From positions 4,383,182 through 4,447,181 of the forward strand of contig JAJHZJ010000808.1 in assembly GCA_023548195.1 (NCBI GenBank): a stretch of 64,000 nucleotides of DNA, written 5' to 3'. Shown piece after piece: positions 10,958 through 22,697 of the stretch. The position numbers and the translations under genes were made by a program. Each line of letters starts with the position of its first letter. Position 1 is the first letter of the stretch. This stretch comes from Bettongia penicillata ogilbyi. Taxonomy: Eukaryota; Chordata; Mammalia; Diprotodontia; Potoroidae. Below the pieces are notes generated by a model. That model was not told where the DNA came from. It did not search any database and worked only from the letters and a program-made list of their open reading frames with translations.

Positions 10958-11621
10958 GGCTACCCTATATGGAGGCAGGGATAACTCTCAAGCTGGATCA
11001 GAATGCCAGCATGGTCAATTCAGAGGCAGGGAAACTGCACTTAACCTGAATCAGAGCTATATTCTTCCTATACTATTGCTAAAAAACAAAAACACACCAC
11101 TCAAATGAAAGAAAAAATCTACTTCTTCTACTATTAATGATAGATCATCTAAAAGTGTCTCATTTCATTCTAATTCTGAACATGAAAGGCCTGGCCCGTA
11201 TCTCTCACCCACATGCCTTCTACTCCATTCATAGTCAGTGCAGTGGTTCAAACTCTTATCTCTCACCTGGAATACTAGCACAGAGCCTCCTGTTTGATCT
11301 CCCTGCCTCAGGCTTGTCCTTACCCCAAACCATCCTCCACACAGCCACCAGTGATTTTCCTAAAATGCAGGTAAATACCAAATGGTCTCTAGGAACAATA
11401 TCTAAGACCTCTGTTTGAGATTTCGATCTTCTCACAACCCAGCCCATTCTGATCTCTCCAGTCTTTGCACGCCCTCCTTCCTTCCTCACACTCTGGTCCG
11501 GCCTCGTTGACCCTTCACAGACTGCTCTCAGTTTTTCAACCTTCTCACATATTACTTCCTATCCAACATTTACATACAGTTCAGAAAAATTGTCCTGTTT
11601 CTCCGTCTTGTCTGTCTACAT

Positions 11622-11760
<139 letters not shown>

Positions 11761-11890
11761 CACTTCCTATCTCTGTTTTCTTCCTATCTCTGACCATCCC
11801 TCATGCCTGGAATGTGCTCATCCTCACCTCCATGTCTTGAAATTCCTGGTACGTTTCAAGACTGCTCAGACTCCACTTTCTAAGTGAAGC

Positions 11891-12110
11891 CTGTTTGGTG
11901 TCCCATGCTGTCCCTTTCCCCTAGGTTCTAGTGTACACCATTCCAAAACTACCTTGTATTAATTTTGCTTATATTCCCTATGTACTATTGGAATATGAAC
12001 TTCTTGGAGGCAGGGACTCTGATTTTTGTTTCGTATGTCTAGAGTTTGCTACAGTGCTTGACACATAATAAGTACTTAAATGTTAGCTTGATTGAAATAG
12101 GGCTATTCTT
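11891..12110 (+). repeat. Local duplication, copy 1 (L2 3' end)
   Basis: This 220-bp block matches 12721-12940 with no gaps at an offset of exactly 830 bases. I count 6 differences (about 97% identity). The block runs from ctgtttggtgtcccatgctg to ggctattctt. Confidence 0.95.
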
Positions 12111-12295
12111 TTTTCTTTGGATGCCTTGGGATATATGTACAGAAGTAGGTTTACTGGGTTAAAGGGTATGGACAGTATAGAGACTTGATTTACATAATCC
12201 CAACTGTTTTACAGAAGGGTTGGATCAGTGTTTAGACCAATTCCCAACTCCACCAACAGCATTTTAGTGAGTCTGTGCTCTCAGTGCCCTAAGGA
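12111..12295 (-). repeat. L1 ORF2 C-terminal fragment
   Basis: Antisense L1: tttactgggttaaagggtatgg, agggttggatcagtgttt, aactccaccaacagcattt. It begins exactly at the end of duplication copy 1. Confidence 0.65.
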
Positions 12296-12720
12296 AGAAC
12301 TTCTGAAGAGCAAGACATGTTGAATATTTTAACTGAGATTTTTAAAGATTGTGACTTCTCCAGGGATCTCTAAAAGTAGAAGAGATTATCATTGCACCAG
12401 ATAGTTCAAATCTCACTCTGCCTTAAGGTAGAAAGATGATTCAAAGATCACTTATCAAGGTACAGATCCCGCCCTAAAATTGCTCAAGACTCCAGAGTTA
12501 AATGACAGTACATAAATATAAAACTTTTCATCAAGATTTGGCTTTGGATCACTTTCAGAAATGGGCCTATGTATTTTAAACATTTTTCTTGGATGCAAAA
12601 ATAGGTTACTTCCCAAGTAATAAATTAATGGAGAATTCAAACAGAAAAGTTCCAACTCTTACTAATATAAAGTACTTAATAATGCACGATATTACTTAAC
12701 AGTATAATTTACATGAAATA
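12296..12720. other. Unassigned sequence
   Basis: Nothing recognised between the L1 piece and duplication copy 2; a 66-codon minus frame lacks any family signature. Confidence 0.4.
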
Positions 12721-12940
12721 CTGTTTGGTGTCCCATGCTGTCCCTTCCCCCTAGGTTCTAGTGTACACCATTCCAAAACTACCTTGTATTAATTTTGCTT
12801 ATATTCCCTATGTACTATTGGAATATGAGCTCCTTAGAGGCAGGGACTCTGATTTTTGTTTCGTATGTCTAGAGTTTACTACAGTGCTTGACACATAGTA
12901 AGTACTTAAATGTTAGCTTGATTGAAATAGGGCTATTCTT
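12721..12940 (+). repeat. Local duplication, copy 2 (L2 3' end)
   Basis: Ungapped second copy of 11891-12110. It stops at ggctattctt and is followed by aatagccctatt, which forms a short inverted repeat with the preceding aatagggctattctt. Confidence 0.95.
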
Positions 12941-13030
12941 AATAGCCCTATTAATATTAACGATAATATTAATATTAACTATATAATTAATTAATATTAA
13001 CTATAATATTAATGATATTAACTATAATAA
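12941..13030. repeat. ATTAATATTAAC-type AT-rich repeat
   Basis: About 90 bases built from attaatattaac and tataattaatt units, adjoining duplication copy 2. Confidence 0.8.
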
Positions 13031-14090
13031 AACATTAATCAGATGGTTATACTCACTCATGTTGCTGTTCCTGAAGTAAAAAATCAGAGGCTTTTAAGTG
13101 TTAAGTCACAGAGAGTAAGGCCTTCAGCAAAATGAGCACAAAACAAACTTCTGCTGGTTAGTAAGGAAAATACTTACCATTCATTGTCCTTATTTGAAAT
13201 CAGGGCCAGTGGCAAGAAGGAGAAATCCTAGCATGTGGAAGTGCAATGTAATACTATGTTACCCAATAATCACCATTAGCACTGGTAGCAGAGATATTTA
13301 CACAAGTACTCGCATGTAAAACTGCAAAGAACATGTGAAGTATTTACCTAGCTTTCAAGGACACAGTGCTACCTGGGTAGACAAAGAGAGTGTTGTATCC
13401 ACTATAGTAACACAGGATACAAATTCACAAAATTAAGAGCCTATATCTATCAAGACTACTTCCACAGTGAGTACTTTTTATCCATGGAAATAGAACTTCA
13501 TAAAAAACTGCACAGACTTAAGTTAGGCTTATTTATATGCAAAGAATATTTTGTTTAACTTGAAAACTTTAGAAAACCATAACAAAGGTTTTTTTCATAG
13601 AAAAGTTACCATTTGATTGCTGGAAATCTGAATTCTCAGGATCATTACCCAGTTAGAATCAAAAGCAAAGAAATCACTCATTAGTTATCTACAACAGTGG
13701 TCTTTCAAATGTTTTTGATCATGAACTCCTGTCAATAAAAAAAAAATGTGCACATACCCCCACTATATGTAAATTTACTTACTTATAAATGTCATACATG
13801 TAGCAATATACTAATATTTATGTACATTATAAAATTTATATGAAATAGGAATTGTAAAAATATGGGCTAATGGTAAAGCAATGCTTTAAAAACAACACTT
13901 TATCAATATATAAAAACCCCTTTCTTCTACTGAATATCATTATTAATAATTAATTACAGTGATATTTAGTGAGAACAATGTGATTGAATATGCTTTGTTA
14001 TTTTTAAAATTGTGGCTCAACATTTTATGATACAGTGAAATAAAAATCTTTCTAAATTGAGTTTATTTTGTAACTTGATTTTAATAGTAA
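13031..14090. other. Unassigned AT-rich sequence
   Basis: I see no gene. A stretch near 13694 (caacagtggtctttcaaatg) resembles the end of an old DNA transposon, but without a matching partner end I do not call it. Confidence 0.35.
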
Positions 14091-14097
14091 TGTAGCT

Positions 14098-14146
14098 AAA
14101 AAGAAAAGAGACAGAGACAGAGAGACAGAAAGAGACAGAGAGAGCT
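14098..14146. repeat. (GAGACA)n-like purine repeat
   Basis: Repeats of agagaca/gagaca units over about 50 bases. Confidence 0.8.
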
Positions 14147-14434
14147 CACAAAGATAGATATGTAGATCAAAATAGAAACAACACATCACTGTAAGAGCTT
14201 ATGCTTTTTTCAATACTGACCAACAATTATGCAAAGGTTTTTTTTTTTTGGTTGAAATTCAGCCAGTAAATTTTCATATTTCTTGATATCAATCAATTAT
14301 TCTTGCAAATCAGAAGATGTTGAAGTTTTGTATTTTTAACAACTAGGCTCAAAACCCATTGTAACCCTTCATTTGGAAAAAATATTAAACACTTTAGAAA
14401 ATCCTGTTTCAAGCTTTTTTCTTTAAGTGAATAG

Positions 14435-14615
14435 ATATGGGAGTGATCTCACTTCAGATACTTAATAGCTGTGTTACCCTGGGCAAGTCACTTAATTTGT
14501 TTGTTTCAGTTTCCTCATCTGCAAAATGGGTACCTCTTAGGGCTGTTTTTATGAGATAATTGTAAAGTTCACTGTAAACTTTAAAGCACTATTTAAATGC
14601 TAGCTATTGTTATAA
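14435..14615 (+). repeat. MIR-type SINE
   Basis: Sense MIR: ttaatagctgtgttaccctg, ggcaagtcacttaattt, tttcctcatctgcaaaatgg, aatgctagctattgtta. Confidence 0.8.
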
Positions 14616-14659
14616 TTAAAATAAAAATCATTATTATATTATTATTTTGAGCAACCAAC

Positions 14660-15070
14660 CCACAATTTATAAGTAGTTACTATGTACTGGGCACCGTGCC
14701 ATCCACTACGGATATAGTATAAAGAATGAAACAATCTCGAGTCTTAAGGACCTCACATTCTAATGTGAGAGATAACAAATACATATGCATATAGTTTAAA
14801 TATAAAGTTAAAGTTAATAAATAGAAACACAAACTAGCTAAATATAAGGTAGCAACGCAGAGAGAGAAGACAGCATCCAAGAGAAGAGAGTTACAATTTG
14901 TCCAATATTGCAAGAGAGGCCCTGAAGGATGAGGATTGAGAAAAGGTCGTTAAATTTCCAATTAAAAGATCACTGGCAACTTTCAAAAGAGCAGTTTTAA
15001 CTGAGTGAGGAGTCAAGGGTGAGGGAGGGGTTGATAACCTGGGAAATGAGAAGGAAGGTGATATTTTCAA
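14660..15070 (-). repeat. L2, two joined segments
   Basis: The first segment is the L2 terminus (ttactatgtactgggcaccg, cacattctaatgtgagag). From about 14915 an internal part follows out of order (aaggatgaggattgagaaaa, agagcagttttaactgag). Either an internal deletion joined them or there are two copies. Confidence 0.65.
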
Positions 15071-16095
15071 TGGAAACTAGTAAAGTCAGAAGGGCAGATT
15101 TCCAAGGAAAGATAATGTAAAATTTGCAACGCACATCACAATTTATACATATCTTGTGCTCTTCCTACCCCACTCCCTGACCCCACCCCCACCCCATCCC
15201 CCAAAGAAAAATGTGTGTGATGGGTTATCTTAACTCTGGGTCGCTATCCTGGAGTACAGGATCCATTTGCTATGGGGTATTTGCAGCAGTCATTAAGTGC
15301 CTGGAGGAGGGTGGGGGAGGAGTTTTGCCTAAATAGATGCAGTAGGTACCAGATTATCTGATTAAGGTTATAACTCCTCTAAGAGTCTGACACTTTAGGT
15401 GCAGCTAGCGCAGTAGGAGACAAATAATGGGAAGAGGGAAAAGTAGGGGAGCATTGGACTTCATAATGGGGGAAGAGGCCGCTGTGGTTGTATACAGATT
15501 GGCCTAAAAATGGCTATTTATCAAGGAGAGAGTGCGATGCAACCTATCTCTCTATTTTCTGATTGGTTGATGACCCACTCATTAAAGTCAGGTAATCTCC
15601 CCATTTTGGAAAGCACTGATCTAAATGATTCTTGAAAAATAAAACCACTGAAAAACTGCTTCTCATATTTGTTTTGGCAACCAGTGTAAAAAAAAAAAAG
15701 AGGAAGTAGTGTAAAAGATCATGGGTCAAACGAAATGTCTCAAGAAACTACATATGATTTTCTAGAATTTTTATTTTTATCCCCTTACTTGAACCTATCT
15801 AAAGACCAGTGAAATTTTTTGTAAATGTGTTGGTAAGAACATAAATAAAATTGTGTATGGTCACACATATTTATTGGATCTATAACTAACCTATCAATTG
15901 TTTACTACTTAAGAAGTCTGAATCCTACCTTAGACTTTTCCTAGTTGTGTGGTGATGGGGGGATTTCACTTAAGCTCCCAGGGTCTCATTTTCCTCCTTT
16001 AAAAAATGGAGAAAACATTCAGAGTATTTAACTTCTTCTGGTGATATATGGGTGTGAGTTATGCAATTCTCCATAAATTAAACTTTGGGGTAACC
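15071..16095. other. Unassigned sequence
   Basis: Holds a C-rich stretch near 15180 and a faint MIR-like piece near 15920-16030. There is no coding signal. Confidence 0.35.
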
Positions 16096-16099
16096 CAGA

Positions 16100-16330
16100 A
16101 GGCAAAGGTGAGTTGCATGATGGTTGTGAGGAGGCTACAACATATTATCAATTAAAAACTGTTCAAGAAGAGCAACATAAAAGATACCAGTGGAGAGATG
16201 TACAACTAGAAGAGGAGGTGGACTGGTCATGAAGCAAGAGATAACTTATGTGTTGCCCAATTGGTACAACTGCATCAAGACGTCAAGTAGAAATAGAAGG
16301 AGGCCCCCAGAATACTGAATAGATTTCCTG
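16100..16330 (+). pseudogene. RTE-like LINE ORF, C-terminal remnant
   Basis: In one forward frame around 16200-16260 I read KRRWTGH, then ARDN, then a decayed continuation. In RTE/BovB-type LINE proteins the motif RRWAGHVAR..DNRW precedes a basic RGRPP segment near the C-terminus, and ggaggcccccagaatactg at 16297 sits where that would be. Two in-frame stops interrupt it. It belongs to a different RTE subgroup from the element at 26.6 kb. The assignment rests on this motif only. Confidence 0.45.
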
Positions 16331-17149
16331 TGTAGGATTTATGATAGGACATGAAGAAAACAAGTCTAAGAGAATAAGATAGTATCAATGAGCTATGATC
16401 CCCACCAAATGAGAAAGTTCCTACATATATGAGATCCAAGATACATTCAAGTTTACGGAGTTGTAAGGAAAACAGTCTTCAAAACTTAAAATACTATATA
16501 GACTAGCTAACCAGTATAACACTAAGACTATCAATATTTTATTATTTTTTGTATATTTAAATAGTATTTTATTTTTCCCAATTATGCATCAAGACAATTT
16601 TTAGCATTCATTTTTGCAAGATTTTGAGTTCCAAATTTTTTCCCTCTCTCTCTCCTCGCCTCTTCCTACAATTATAGGCAATCTGATATAGGTGCTATCA
16701 TGTAAAACATTTCTATATTAGTCACAATAGTGAAAGAAGAAACACATCAAAAGGGAAAAAATCCACAGTGTTGCTGATACTGTGTACAATGTTTTCCTGG
16801 TTCTGTTCATTTCTTTTCATCAGTTTGTTCAAGTCCTTCCAGATTTTCTGAAGTATGCCTGCACATCATTTCTTATAGAACGATAGTATTCCATCACATT
16901 CACATACCACAGCTTGTTTAGTGATTCCCCTTATGGTGGACATCCCCTCAGTTTCCAATATTTTGCTACCACAAAAAGGGTTGCTATGAGTATTTTTGCA
17001 CATGTAGGTCCATCCCCCTTTTCTAATGATCTGTTTGGGATATAGATCTAGTAGTGGTATTGCTAGATCAAAGAATATGATGCAGTTTGGTTGCTCTTTA
17101 GCATAGTTCCAAATTGGTTTCCAAAATGATTAGGTCAGTACAGAACTTC

Positions 17150-17585
17150 ACTAACAGCGCATTGGGGTCCCAATTTGCCTATATCCTTTCCAACATTTAT
17201 CGTTTTCCTTTTTTGTCATGTTAGCCAATCTGATAGGTGTGAGGTGGTACCTCAGATCAATTTCTCCAATCAAAGATGATGTAGAGCACTTTTTCCTATG
17301 TCTATAGATAGCTCTGATTTCTTCATCTGAAAACTGACCATTTATCAATTGAGGAATGGCTCATATTCTTATAAATTTGACTCATTTCTCTATATATTTG
17401 AGAAATGAGACCTTTATCAGAGATACTTGCTGAAAGATTGTTTCCCAGTTTTCTATTTCCTTCTAATCTTGGTTTTATTCATTTTGTTTGCGTAAAAGCC
17501 TTTAAATTTAATATAATCAAAAGTACATTTTGTAATGCTCTATCTCTCGTTAGCTATGAACCTGTAACTCACCAAAGTTCTCTTT
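17150..17585 (-). pseudogene. L1 ORF2 C-terminal remnant
   Basis: The minus strand reads SDKGLISQIYREMSQIYKN, then after a frame change QFSDEEIRAIYRHRKKCSTS and RYHLTPIRLANMTKK, then CWKG. These match the segment of L1 ORF2 that ends the protein (in human L1, SDKGLISRIYNEL and RYHLTPVRMAIIKKS). Frame changes and stops mean it encodes nothing. Confidence 0.85.
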
Positions 17586-17940
17586 TAAGAATTTGGCTGC
17601 TATACCCTCTTGGTGCATATATGTTTAGTATTGATAGTACTTCATTGTCTTTTATCAACATGTAGTTTTCTTCCTCTTCTCTTTTAATTAGGTCTATTTT
17701 TGCTGTTGTTTTGTCTGATATCAGGATTACTACCTCTGCTTTTTTTTTTTTAACTTCAGCTAAAGTATAATAGATTCTGCTGTGGTCTCTTACCTTTACT
17801 CTGTGTGTGGGTTTCTCTGCTTCAAGTGTATTTCTTGTAAACAACAAATTGTAGGATTCTAGGTTTTGATCCACTTTGCTATCTGCTTCCATTTTATAGG
17901 AGAATCATTCCATTCACATTCACAGCTATGATAAATAACT
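17585..17940 (-). pseudogene. L1 ORF2 N-terminal (endonuclease) remnant
   Basis: A 107-codon minus frame reads VILISDKTTAKIDLIKRE and then SILNIYAPRG, matching the AILVSDKT and ILNIYAP motifs of the L1 APE-type endonuclease. Upstream another frame gives PIKWKQIAKWIK, the counterpart of PIKRHRLANWIK. The later endonuclease motifs and all RT motifs are absent because of the internal deletion at about 17585. Confidence 0.8.
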
Positions 17941-18529
17941 GTGTACTTCCCTCTATTATATTTTTCCTCCTGTTTATCCTCTCTCCTTTCACCTTTTCCC
18001 TCCTTGACAGTGTTTTGCTTCTGTCTACTGCCTCCCCTGGTCTTCTCTCTCTTCTGTCAGTCCCCACCATCCCCTTTACTTAATCTTCTCCCTTCCTACT
18101 TTTGTCAGGTAAGATAAATTTCTATATTCAATTGATTGTATGTATTATTCCCTTTTTGAGCCAATACTAATGAGAATGAGGTTCCAGTGATGCCCATTGC
18201 TCAGCCTCCTATCTTTCCCTCCACTGTAATAGGTTTCTTCATGCTTTTTCATGTGAAATAATTTATACAGTCTACCTCTCCTTTCCTTCTATATCAAGCG
18301 TACTCCTCTTTCTCATCCCTTCATTATTTTTTATGTCATTCCCTCAAATTCACCTTATACCTGTGCTCTCTGTTTATTTTTATTCCTTCTAGCTGTACTA
18401 TTAGTGGTACAATTTTAAAGAATTACAAGTATTGCATTCCCAACAAGGAATGTAAACAGTTCAACTCCACTGAATCCCTTCTGAATCTCTTATGTTTTCT
18501 TTCCCCTTTTTCCTTTCTAGGCTTTTCTT

Positions 18530-19280
18530 CGGTCTTGATATTGGAGATCAATTTTTTTGTCCAATTCTAGTCTTCACTTTATGAAAGCTTGAAATTCTTC
18601 TATTTCACTGAATGACCATTTTTTTCCCTTGAAGTATTACACTTAATTTTGCCAGGTAAGTGATTCTTGGTTGTAGCCCTGGTTTCTTTGCCTTCTGAAA
18701 TATCATATTACATGGCCTATGATCCTTTAATGTTGTAACTGCTAAGTCCTGCATAATCTTGATTATGGCTCCCTGACATTTGAATTTCTTCTTTCTGGCT
18801 ACTTGAAGTACTTTTTCCTTGACCTGATAGTTCTGTAATTTGGCTCTAATGTTCCTTGGAGTTTTTAGTTTGGGATCTCTTTCCTGAGGTGACTGATGGA
18901 TTCTTTCAATGACTATTTTGCCCTCTGGTTCTGGAACATCAAGGCAATTTTACTTGATAATTTCTTGAAAGATGATTTCTAAGTTTCGATTATGGTAGTC
19001 CAATGATTCTGATGTTGTCTCTCATGGAACTATTTTCCTGGTCAGCTGTTTTTCTGATGAGATATTTTAAATTTTCTTCTATTTTTTCCTTCTTTTGAAT
19101 CTGTTGATCGATTTTTGATGTCTCATAGAGTCATTTGCTGCCACCTGCCCAATTCCAACTTTTAAGGAATTGTTTTCCTCAGTTAGCTTTTGTGCTTTCT
19201 TTTCCATTTGACCAATTGTAACTTTTAAGTAGTTGTTTTCTTCAGTGGATTTTTGTATCTCCTTTTCCATTTGCCCATAA
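18530..19280 (-). pseudogene. L1 ORF1 remnant
   Basis: The 5' part encodes a heptad-rich coiled coil (EENNYLKVTIGQMEKKAQ, EENNSLKVGIGQ). Downstream, after frame changes, come FQEIIK, VIERIHQSPQERDPK, then LQNYQVKEKVLQVARKK and LQPRITYPAKL-like sequence. This is the coiled coil, RRM and C-terminal domain order of the L1 RNA-binding protein ORF1p. Stops (for example after EIIK) and frameshifts show it is dead. Confidence 0.85.
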
Positions 19281-19710
19281 GCAGTTGTTTTCTTGTGCTG
19301 AGACCAATGAAGTGTTTCTGTATTTCCAGGGATTATGCTGAGATATGGTGGTTCTTAGAATTGGAGTCTTCCCATTCTCTTGGCCACATTGAGACACATG
19401 GGGGGTGGGGGCGGTCCTAGTGTTGGCATTTCCCTGCTCCACTGCACTGGGGCTCAGTATCTCCCACTGGTTGTTAAAGTGGGGCTTGTTTGGACACTTC
19501 CTGTCCTGGATTGTGTTTCTTTTTCATCCAAGTGAGACTGAACTTTCTTTCTGATCTTCCAAGTTTCTTGGGCTAAAAGATTGTTACACCCTGTATTTTT
19601 GCTGGTTCTGCTGGTCCAGGATTTGTTTTGGGGTGCTTTTTGTGGTTGCTTGGAGGTAAATATGGGAGAGTTATGGCAATTTCCTGCTTATTCCACTTGG
19701 ATCCTGGAAG

Positions 19711-20690
19711 TTTACATATTTTATTCTTTACCCTCACTGTATGATCAGATCACCTCCCTTTCTAGTCATACATTTATTTTGCAGTGCTCTTTTTTGCCAT
19801 ATATTGAGCATGGGTCAACAATAGAAATAGGCTGCAACCTACTTAAACTCATGAAGCACATTTTCATTGCCCTCCTGTTCACACAAACCTTTGATTCTTT
19901 GGAGACTATTGTGTCCCAAAAATATAGAATCACCAAAATAATGCTGATGATGAAAAGATAGATTATTCATTCACTCACATATACAAATATGCATAATGTA
20001 TGTATATGTATCTACATATATATGTGTATATTTGCTGTTATGTTGGTCTTTCATGACAACTTTTTTCTTCTATTTATGTAATGGTGATCTGTGGAGCATA
20101 AATGGACATTCTGTAACTGATTCTGGTTGGTTAAACATGTATTGAAGGGGAAAAAGGCCTGTCAGCTGCAGCTCCAGTTTCCTGGAAGAGCTTGGCAATC
20201 AGTGAAAAGAATAGAGCCTATGAGCTGGTGAGTACAAAAGATCTAGAGGGCTCTTTGACATTACATCTTTCCAGAGTTGGGATGTGAATCCAAAGAAGCA
20301 TCATTAAGTCTGAGGTATGAAGGGAGTGTGACCTACCTTGGCTAGAAGTTACCTTTGGGATTAACTCTGGGGACCCCAGCCTAGTGGTACACAGACTCAT
20401 CCAGTAGTTATGTTGCATCCGGATGTAAACTTAGTGGGTCAATAGTATGTGGAAACTGAGATAAATTTTGAATTTACCCCCCCAAAACTGAGGTGGTATA
20501 GGAAAGAATATGCCCCCAAGGTGTTAGAAGGGGGAGAATGTCTGTATATTTGCTCTTGATATATCTTTGTAGTAAATATCCCTTTGTAAAAGCTAATCCA
20601 ATGTTAAGTGGTTCAGTCATTCGTAGTGTTCTGGAAAAATAGAAATTTATACTTAATGTGCATTTTTTAAAAATCCAAATGTTTTATCAA
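19711..20690. other. Unassigned sequence
   Basis: A 126-codon plus frame (19581-19961) overlaps the antisense L1 5' region and continues into unassigned DNA. It has no recognisable domain. The rest shows nothing I can name. Confidence 0.4.
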
Positions 20691-20960
20691 GCTAATAGTA
20701 ACAATAACTGATATTTATATATTATTCTAAAGTTTGCAAAGTATTTCACATGCATCTTCTCATTTGAACCTCACAATAACTCTGTGAGTCAGATACAACA
20801 AATTATAATATATGCATTTTACATGAGGAAGTTGGGGCTCATCTTGTTTAATGATTTCTTAGTGGTGATATATTTACTAAGAATCACAATCAATATATGA
20901 ACACAATTCTTACTAACTCCAAGGTCAGCACTATATTCACTATGCCACAAAACTAATTAG
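20690..20960 (-). repeat. MIR-type SINE
   Basis: Antisense MIR: gtttgcaaagtatttcacat, catttgaacctcacaataac, tttacatgaggaagttggg, caaggtcagcactatattc. Confidence 0.75.
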
Positions 20961-21329
20961 AAGTATAATTGATTTGATTTTGATGAATTTATACCATCAA
21001 TAAATTGAGAAATAAGAAAGAAAAACACAAAGTATTTTTAGTTTGCCTACCACTAAGACATATAGTTAACTGACTTGTCTGGAAACAACACCATAAAAAT
21101 CTAATTTTAAGAATATTGGTTTTTTTTACCATCTGTAGGGTAAAATTTTAAGCCCAGTTATAAAAAGGAAACTGGGGGTCGAGGGATCTAGGGTACAAAC
21201 AAGTAAACATGAGGAATTCAATGATCAGTGTGGGGTGATGAGATTTTAACAGTTTTAGGACTGTGAACTCTTCTATTAGACTGTGAGCTATTGGGTGGCA
21301 GGAACTCTTTTTTGTTTTTTTTTTAACAT

Positions 21330-21490
21330 CTTAGGAATTTAATATACTAGGAGTCATCTAGTACAACTATCTCATTTTTCAAATACAAATATCAAAGCTC
21401 AGAGAGGCCAAATGATTTGCCCAAGGTTACTCAGCTAAGTAGTGGCACAGCTGGAATTAGAACCCAAACTTTCTGACATCCACTCCAGCA
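21330..21490 (-). repeat. MIR-type SINE
   Basis: Antisense core: aaagctcagagaggccaaat, gatttgcccaaggttactca, agtggcacagctggaattag. Confidence 0.7.
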
Positions 21491-21714
21491 TTCTGTTACA
21501 ACCTCTTCTCAGCATGGCTATAAGCAAGAAACATGGTATTTGTGTGATAAAGGAAGATCCAGGCAACAAGTAAAATATAACTAAGCACTCAAATTTTGGC
21601 CAGTCCTGAATATGCAAAATGTCTGATGACTATACCAAGTTTTTCAGTAAATTTTCAAGTAACATCAAAGCATCAGAATCAGTATCTAAAAGAGAAATGC
21701 AAAAATCAACTGCA

Positions 21715-22326
21715 AGGAGGATGGATTGAGGAGGGGAAAGAGAAGATGCTGGAAGCCCAGTTAGGAAACTATTGCAATCATCCAAGCAAAAGGTGATGAG
21801 GGCTCAAGCCAAAGTGCAAGTATGAGTAGAGGGAAGAGAATGCATAGGAGACATGGTAAGGACATAGAATCAATAAGACTTGGCAATTAATTTGATGTGA
21901 GTGGGGTGAGTAAGAGGGAAGATTTGAGGATGACTCTTAGATTACAAACCAAGATGATCAGAAGAATGCATGGTGGTACTATCAATAGAAACTGAGAACT
22001 TTGAATGAGGGGTGGCAGCAAGTCAAGGGAAAGATGATAAATTCTGTTTTTGACATGTTTAGTTTGAAATATTTTTGGAACAACCAGGTGGAAATATCTA
22101 CCATGCAGGACTGGCATTAAAAAGAGGGAACACTGCTGTATACATACATACATACATACATACGCACATATACATGCACATATACATGCATACAGAGAGA
22201 GATCTGGGAATATTTGCATGCGATTGGAATTGAACTCATCCTCAATTGGGGATATCACTGAGAGAATATGTAGAGAAAAGAGAAGTGGGTTTAGGGCACA
22301 GACAAAATCATAGTGGAAAGATTGTT
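21715..22326 (-). repeat. L2, first part of a split copy
   Basis: Antisense L2 ORF2 region: aaactattgcaatcatccaa, ttgaggatgactcttagatt, gttttgacatgtttagtttg, ttggaattgaactcatcc. It is interrupted by a CATA repeat at 22139 and then by the LTR at 22327. It resumes at 22698 in correct L2 order. Confidence 0.85.
22139..22195. repeat. (CATA)n microsatellite
   Basis: Tandem catacata units grading into imperfect acatatacatg units, inside the L2 copy. Confidence 0.9.
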
Positions 22327-22697
22327 TGTTAGGGTGGGTCTAAGTAAAACCAGACTCTTGTTAGTTCAAGTTTAATGCTGGAATAAAATGAGGCTCTTGT
22401 AGGTCAATTCAAGAGTTCATAAAAGAAGGTTTACTTACCATAACATAACATGGAAATATATCTGGTCAGCAGGGTAGGGTTGTGATGATTTGCCCAGTCT
22501 TGGGATATATGCTAAGTCTAAACGACTTGAATTTTATGTGGGTTGGCCCTTTTATGCCATATCAATACATCTAGAGGCTACCAGGAAGTAGCCTTAGCCT
22601 CCTAGGCCAAGCAAGGTTTGGGTACAGTTTTGTTACCTTTCAAGAAAAAATTAGCCTAACTTCTTGGGATAAGGCCTAGAATGTTACTCTCACTACA
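22327..22697 (-). mobile_element. Probable solo LTR (endogenous retrovirus-like)
   Basis: About 371 bases interrupt a continuous L2. Read on the minus strand it starts tgtagtgagagtaac and ends ccctaaca, a TG...CA arrangement with weak inverted ends. A TATA-like gcataaaagg lies internally. No convincing target duplication is visible at these ends. There are no internal genes. The identity as an LTR is inferred from ends and layout only. Confidence 0.5.

Larger units (their letters stand above)
16545..19710 (-). mobile_element. L1 element with large internal deletion
   Basis: Read on the minus strand the order is: probable 5' region (about 19280-19710), ORF1 (18530-19280), start of ORF2 with endonuclease sequence (about 17585-17940), then directly the ORF2 C-terminus (17150-17585) and 3' UTR (16545-17150). 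The middle of ORF2, including the RT core, is missing. This leaves about 3.2 kb where a full L1 is 6-7 kb. The 3' UTR resembles the other L1 ends here. The element is inactive. Confidence 0.85.

Noticed and set aside
10758..10965. 8-bp target duplication around the hAT-like MITE
   Set aside because: The flanks ctagccgc and ggctaccc do not match convincingly, so I leave it unconfirmed.
17405..17665. 86-codon plus-strand frame
   Set aside because: It is antisense to the L1 ORF2 remnant, which explains the sequence fully.
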